From contig DTUH01000297.1 of NCBI GenBank assembly GCA_012964265.1, positions 1-6,494 on the forward strand: 6,494 nucleotides of DNA. Reading direction: 5' to 3'. Positions 5,901 through 6,494 of the stretch are shown one piece after another. The notes under the pieces were generated by a model. It did not search any database. It saw nothing but the letters and a program-made list of their open reading frames with translations, and was not told the DNA's origin. The position numbers and the translations under genes were made by a program. Within the stretch, counting starts at the first letter, position 1. Every line of letters begins with the position of its first letter. The stretch comes from Candidatus Lambdaproteobacteria bacterium. Its GTDB lineage: Bacteria > SAR324 > NAC60-12.

Positions 5901-6494
5901 AATTTCACCCCCGCCGCATCATGATATTTATTCAATTGAAGATTTGGCGCAGCTTATTTTTGATCTGAAAAACGCAAATCCAAAAGCAAAAATAAATGTC
6001 AAACTGGTCGCTGAAGCTGGAGTCGGCACCATTTCCGCGGGAGTCGCAAAAGCTCACGCAGACATCATCACCATTGCAGGGCATGACGGCGGAACAGGCG
6101 CGTCACCACTGACTTCAATCAAACACGCCGGAATTCCATGGGAACTGGGACTTTCCGAGGCGCACCAGACTTTGATGCTAAACCATCTGCGTGGACGTGT
6201 GCGATTGCAAACTGATGGTCAACTTAAAACTGGACGGGACGTAGCAATTGCCGCTTTTCTTGGCGCGGAAGAATACGGTTTCGCGACGATGCCGTTGATT
6301 GCTATCGGCTGCATCATGATGCGTAAATGTCACCTTAATACCTGTCCCGTCGGTATTGCCACCCAAAATCCGGAATTGCGTAAAAAGTTTACCGGTCTGC
6401 CTGAACACGTAATCAATTATTTCTTTTTTGTTGCGGAAGAATTAAGAAAAATAATGGCAGAACTTGGTTTTCAAACAGTTGACGAAATGATTGG
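2938..6494 (+). CDS. gltB: Glutamate synthase large (alpha) subunit, 3'-truncated by window edge
   Basis: The frame is open for 1185 codons and leaves the window; full-length relatives have about 1500 residues. The enzyme makes two glutamates from glutamine and 2-oxoglutarate, the GOGAT step of ammonia assimilation. The class II amidotransferase domain comes first: a 20-residue propeptide, then Cys21 in DSCGVGF, the expected N-terminal nucleophile after processing. LDHRGA, HNGEINT (250-256) and GSDSACMDN (290-298) follow. The central domain starts near 465 and includes GSMGNDTP (493-500). The FMN/synthase domain, from about 850, shows AMSFGS (880-885), GEGGED (908-913), GEGGQLPGNKV (962-972) and GHDGGTGASP (1048-1057). 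Cys1125, Cys1131 and Cys1136 (CX5CX4C) should bind the 3Fe-4S cluster. Only about 16 residues separate GEGGED from KQVASGRFGVT, so the longer ferredoxin loop is missing. This favours the NAD(P)H enzyme pairing with GltD. The C-terminal beta-helix domain lies beyond the edge. Confidence 0.96.
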   Translation, partial: MKFQYPEKQGLYDPQFEHDSCGVGFVVQIKNHKSHHIVQQGLRLLCNLDHRGALGADPETGDGSGIMIQIPHQFFVEECQKAGFYLPEAGEYGIASIFLPQDPFAQRHCGAVIESHIVEKGMDLLGWRDVPIDLDYVGKQARSSMPALRQLFMGRRRLENYDQEKFERKLYITRKAIRTSLQDVDGFIITSMSSRTIVYKGMLIPHQMKHFFPDLSDSRMQSALALVHTRFPTNTFPRWDLVQPFRNLAHNGEINTLRGNINRMVGRRANLKSPLYEDISELLPIIIPRGSDSACMDNVFEFLIQSGYSLAHAMMMLVPEAWEHNPDMTEEKQAFYEYHEHLMESWDGPASLAFTNGVQIGAILDRNGLRPSRYVVTKDDLVIVASEVGAVHVVPEKIKYKGRLQPGKMLLVDTEVGRIIDDKELKADICSSQPYAKWLKDNVLQLSDLPKPKEVPGTDFDTLLLRQKIFGYTSEDLNLLLTPMVENGAEAAGSMGNDTPLAVLSDSPRLLYDYFKQIFAQVSNPPIDAIREELVMSLTSRLGHERNILDPRPEHARMLKLYHPILSNEQLAQIKELDKQDFYATTLSMLFAAEAGTDGLAIALYKLCLQAENAVKSGSAFLVLSDRGAGKEQVPIPALLAVSAVHHHLILKRKRYKTGIIVETGEAREVAHFCLLISYGAGAINPYLAFETFAQMIRKKALPKELTRKKANENYFKAIRKGMYKVFSKMGISTIQSYRGAQIFEAIGLNEDLIQGHFSGTPSRISGIGIEEIAQESLLRHETALEETTDTNSILPGGGFYNWRRRGEFHQINPVMSNTLQKAVRKKSQDAYDEYSSLVNDQKQRFSTPRSLFEFAEGTPIRLDEVEPATEIVKRFVTGAMSFGSISIESHETLAIAMNHIGARSNSGEGGEDSGRFIKRPNGDWPVSNVKQVASGRFGVTIHYLVNCNELQIKVAQGAKPGEGGQLPGNKVSEEIAKVRNSTPGVTLISPPPHHDIYSIEDLAQLIFDLKNANPKAKINVKLVAEAGVGTISAGVAKAHADIITIAGHDGGTGASPLTSIKHAGIPWELGLSEAHQTLMLNHLRGRVRLQTDGQLKTGRDVAIAAFLGAEEYGFATMPLIAIGCIMMRKCHLNTCPVGIATQNPELRKKFTGLPEHVINYFFFVAEELRKIMAELGFQTVDEMI

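Noticed and set aside
6277..6300. Residues in the GltB FMN domain that first looked unusual (such as DGQLKTG for DGGLKTG and GFATMPL)
   Set aside because: From memory of the family, Gln in the DGQ(L/M)KTG motif is common in several phyla, and all binding-site glycines and iron-sulfur cysteines are intact.

Overview
This is an ordinary chromosomal housekeeping region from a Gram-negative bacterium, with all genes on the plus strand. The base composition looks moderate, somewhat AT-leaning, by eye. The Gram-negative call rests on YidC, which has an N-terminal membrane anchor and a large periplasmic domain of roughly 290 residues before the insertase core. Three start codons (rpmH, rnpA, yidC) lack a clear Shine-Dalgarno sequence, and the GltB sequence resembles those of many non-proteobacterial lineages. 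This loosely suits the Bacteroidota/Chlorobi (FCB) group or a neighbouring phylum, but I cannot name the organism with confidence.

Positions 1-2678 hold the classic cluster rpmH (ribosomal protein L34), rnpA (RNase P protein), yidD (membrane protein insertion efficiency factor) and yidC (membrane protein insertase). The genes are packed tightly: rpmH and rnpA overlap by ATGA, rnpA and yidD overlap by 8 bases if the GTG start of yidD is used, and only 16 bases separate yidD from yidC. This implies one transcript with translational coupling. Its products link ribosome assembly and tRNA 5' maturation with insertion of proteins into the inner membrane. A hairpin followed by T-runs straddles the yidC stop codon and is the likely end of this operon.

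Positions 2679-2937 are non-coding. They hold the putative terminator, weak promoter-like hexamers and several short perfect inverted repeats, some mutually exclusive as RNA folds. They end in a good Shine-Dalgarno sequence in front of the next gene.

From 2938 to the end of the window one frame stays open for 1185 codons. It encodes the large subunit of glutamate synthase (gltB), which runs off the right edge. The amidotransferase domain, central domain, FMN-binding synthase domain and the three iron-sulfur cysteines are all present. The loop typical of ferredoxin-dependent enzymes is absent, so it is most likely the NAD(P)H type that partners with GltD. The missing part should be the C-terminal beta-helix domain, and gltD would be expected nearby but cannot be seen.

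I found no mobile element, CRISPR array, tRNA, rRNA or novel system. The observations worth a second look are modest: the repeat-rich leader of gltB, the N-terminal extension of YidD, a substitution in the RNase P protein signature, and gltB following yidC.
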